DNA of 18,358 nt from Myxococcota bacterium (GTDB lineage Bacteria; Myxococcota_C; UBA6777), in the NCBI GenBank assembly GCA_023150835.1, contig JAKLKB010000136.1, positions 1 through 18,358 on the forward strand, written 5' to 3'. The notes beneath the pieces are model-generated. The model was not told the origin of the DNA. It made no database searches and saw nothing but the letters and a program-made list of their open reading frames with translations. A program made the position numbers and the translations under genes. Positions 16,456 to 18,358 of the stretch are shown here, piece after piece. Every line of letters begins with the position of its first letter. The stretch's first letter is position 1.

Positions 16456-17934
16456 ATGCTCTTTCACCCCCAAAAAAATAACCCGCACACCCCTCCCACT
16501 CCACAAGAACCCCCTTGGAAGCGTTCTTTGCGCCGCTTCATGAATCACACCATCACCGATATCGTCGTTATCATCCTGATCCTTTCCTCCATCGCCCTAC
16601 TGCTTGCAGAGATCCTCTTCCCCCAACGCCCTGACATCCTCGAAGTCTTCAACATCGCCCTCACGATCTTTTTCTCCATCGAATTGTTTTTGCGCTTCCT
16701 CGCCGAACGCAAAACCTCTGTGTTCTTCCGCCGCTATTGGCTCGATATCATCGCCGTCCTCGCACCGTACTTCCGATCCCTTCGGATACTCCGCGTCCTC
16801 CGACTCTTGCGCATTTTCCGCCTCGGAAAACTACTCAACCGCCGCTTCTCTGGCATCCAGTCTTGGGTCGCTTTCGGTCTGCGACAGCAGTTCTGGCTTA
16901 TCCTCATCATCGTCACCCTTGTCATCGCGGGTGCCGTCACCTTTCACCTCGCCGAACCCCAAAATCCCAAAGTCAAGACCCTCCAAGACGCCGTCTGGTG
17001 GAGCTTGTTTTCCCTCGTCGGCGGAGAACCCCTCACGGGAGAACCCGCCGAATCCTTCAGCGGTCGCCTGATCTCCCTTATCATCGTCACCTCCGGCGTT
17101 ATCACTTTTGCCGCCGTCACGGGCATCATCACGGCCATCATGATCAACCGTCTCAAACCCCAAATGGAGCGAGGAGATATGGACCTCGAAGACCTCGAAC
17201 ACCACATCGTTATCTGCGGCTGGAGCCGCTCCGCAAACCTCTTGATCGCTGCTCTCCAAAATAGCGAAGAATATTGGGACAAAGGTATCGTACTCATCGC
17301 CGAATTTGGCGAAGGTGAACCCGAAAATCTCCTCGACAAGGCCAAGATCCTACCCTCCACCCTCTACGTCATCAAAGGCGACTTTACCCGCCTTGAGATC
17401 CTCGAACGCGCCGGCATCCGCCGCGCCAACGAAGCCATCGTCCTCGCCGATCAGATCCGCGAACGCTCCGACCAAGACCGCGACGCACGCACCGTCCTCG
17501 CCGCCATGCTCATCGAAAAACAAAATCCCACCATCTTTACCTGTGTCGAACTCCTCAACCGCGATAACGCCGCACACCTCCAAATGATGGGCGTCGAAGA
17601 GATCCTTGTCACCGACGAATACGCCGGAACCATCCTCGCCAACGCCCAACGCACCCGTGGCATCATCACCATGCTCAACGAACTCTTCGACCCCACCCGC
17701 GGAAACCAATTCTACAAAGTCCCTCTCCCCACCGTCTGGGCCGACAAAACCATCTCCTACATCTTCGAGGCTCTCAAACGCCAATACGACGCCATACTCG
17801 TCTCCATCGAAACCACCGCTCCATCCGGCGAACCACAACTCAAAGTCAACCCTCCCAACCACCTGATCGCCCGCAACGGCGACAAACTCGTCATCATCGC
17901 ACAACGACGCATCGACTTCCGAGACGCCTTTTGA
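16456..17934 (+). CDS. Voltage-sensor type ion channel with cytoplasmic RCK/TrkA domain
   Basis: A 492-residue inner-membrane channel. S1 is about 33-53. S2 (63-82) carries Glu 76 and Arg 80, S3 (95-104) carries Asp 97, and S4 has six arginines every third residue (107, 110, 113, 116, 119, 122). That is a complete voltage-sensor pattern. S5 is about 146-164, then a pore helix DAVWWSLFSLV (178-188) and S6 about 204-231. Where K+ channels read TVGYGD, this reads LVGGEP (187-192), so the aromatic residue is missing. The rest resembles the MthK-type RCK domain: HHIVICGWSRSA (249-260), KGDFTRLEILERAGI (307-321), and a C-terminal lobe ending in NGDKLVIIAQ. The ATG at 16456 has ACGAGGA 7 bases upstream; an in-frame ATG at 16333 lies inside the previous gene. 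It is the last gene of the probable obgE operon. Ion selectivity is uncertain. Confidence 0.88.
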   Translation: MLFHPQKNNPHTPPTPQEPPWKRSLRRFMNHTITDIVVIILILSSIALLLAEILFPQRPDILEVFNIALTIFFSIELFLRFLAERKTSVFFRRYWLDIIAVLAPYFRSLRILRVLRLLRIFRLGKLLNRRFSGIQSWVAFGLRQQFWLILIIVTLVIAGAVTFHLAEPQNPKVKTLQDAVWWSLFSLVGGEPLTGEPAESFSGRLISLIIVTSGVITFAAVTGIITAIMINRLKPQMERGDMDLEDLEHHIVICGWSRSANLLIAALQNSEEYWDKGIVLIAEFGEGEPENLLDKAKILPSTLYVIKGDFTRLEILERAGIRRANEAIVLADQIRERSDQDRDARTVLAAMLIEKQNPTIFTCVELLNRDNAAHLQMMGVEEILVTDEYAGTILANAQRTRGIITMLNELFDPTRGNQFYKVPLPTVWADKTISYIFEALKRQYDAILVSIETTAPSGEPQLKVNPPNHLIARNGDKLVIIAQRRIDFRDAF

Positions 17935-18331
17935 TATCGATGCCCCCCCCAAATAAATTCACTCGTCCTTCCACACGCCCATCCATCCGCCCCTTTCGAT
18001 CCTCTAACAGCCTCCCATTCCCCTCTGCTCACCCACGCACACAACCTAAACCGCGATCTCTTGAGATCGCTACCCTTCTCCCTCCCTCGCGGCCTAACGT
18101 TGTGTTGTTTCAACGTAAAACAAAGAAACGTTCATTGTGAGATCACCGAATCCGACCTCAAACGCAAGCAGATCTGAACGAGGCATTTATGCGACTTTTC
18201 CAATCCATCCTTCTTGCCTAAGTCAGTATCGCTTGATTTTTGTAACTTTGGTGCTTGAGCAGCAAGGTTCTTCGGGGTCCGTTCAAACCAACGCCATGAG
18301 AGAGGTATCAAGATGCAACACATTTCAGCCA
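17935..18331 (+). other. Intergenic region after the channel gene
   Basis: About 400 bp with no credible gene. It has a C-rich run at 17942-17950, a terminator-like hairpin (separate entry) and a smaller pair, ACGTTG (18097-18102) with CAACGT (18111-18116). Open frames on either strand show no motifs. Confidence 0.55.
18053..18070 (+). terminator. Possible transcription end hairpin of the obgE-channel operon
   Basis: GCGATCTC (18053-18060) and GAGATCGC (18063-18070) form a perfect 8-bp stem around TT, followed by the pyrimidine-rich TACCCTTCTCCCTCCC. There is no true T-run, so it may act with Rho or be a protein site. It is 119 bp after the channel stop. Confidence 0.4.
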
Positions 18332-18358
18332 GGGCAACCACAGGGGGTTGCCCCTACG
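18332..18358 (-). repeat. REP-like 27-bp hairpin repeat, copy 3 (inverted)
   Basis: On the minus strand this reads CGTAGGGGCAACC..., the same 27-bp unit as at 16-42 and 6973-6999. The stem is GGGCAACC (18332-18339) with GGTTGCCC (18346-18353). Again two stem positions differ from the other copies on both arms. The window ends at the edge of the unit. Confidence 0.75.

Noticed and set aside
18132-18341. Small minus-strand gene at the right edge
   Set aside because: No recognisable motif, no clear RBS, and it overlaps the REP-like repeat.

Overview
The window (about 18.4 kb) is a chromosome-like stretch of a Gram-negative bacterium, with every confident gene on the + strand. I recognise eleven protein genes from family motifs and one tRNA gene. 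A secreted zinc metalloprotease with a Cys-rich repeat stalk ends in a Gly-Cys / hydrophobic helix / basic tail resembling the MYXO-CTERM sorting signal. Together with several lipid- or envelope-directed proteins, this points to the Myxococcota or another former deltaproteobacterial lineage. That assignment is inference; there is no rRNA gene or other marker to confirm it. UGA is a normal stop here (rpmA, obgE, the channel gene and others end in TGA).

Layout. Positions 1-680 hold a REP-like hairpin repeat, a complete type I tRNA with a UCA (UGA-reading) anticodon enclosed in a long inverted repeat, and a larger structured dispersed repeat. Positions 679-6787 hold hutI (imidazolonepropionase), a secreted protein with 14 propeller blades, pgi (glucose-6-phosphate isomerase) and a glmU-type uridylyltransferase that lacks the acetyltransferase half. 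Positions 6788-7167 are intergenic and carry two repeats. Positions 7168-10370 hold an exported protein of unknown function translationally coupled to the matrixin-type protease. Positions 10371-11480 hold rplU and rpmA behind a good promoter, separated by an A/C-rich tandem repeat and a small terminator-like hairpin. Positions 11481-12823 are about 1.3 kb without a confident gene but rich in hairpins, repeats and one strong palindrome. Positions 12824-17934 are a probable operon: obgE, an ABC-type exporter ATPase and its ABC-2 permease, a TM-helical-TM protein, and a voltage-sensor/RCK ion channel. The end of the window has a hairpin and a third copy of the REP-like repeat on the other strand.

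How the genes fit together. rplU-rpmA-obgE is the common bacterial ribosome-assembly neighbourhood, here stretched by the 1.3 kb repeat-rich insert. hutI, pgi and the glmU-like gene are metabolic genes without pathway partners in the window. The exported pair at 7168-10370 probably acts at the cell surface or outside the cell.

The points most worth a second look are the UCA tRNA and its enclosing inverted repeat, the channel whose selectivity filter appears to lack the usual aromatic residue, the half-length GlmU with a duplicated start region, and the dispersed hairpin repeats that differ by compensatory stem changes.
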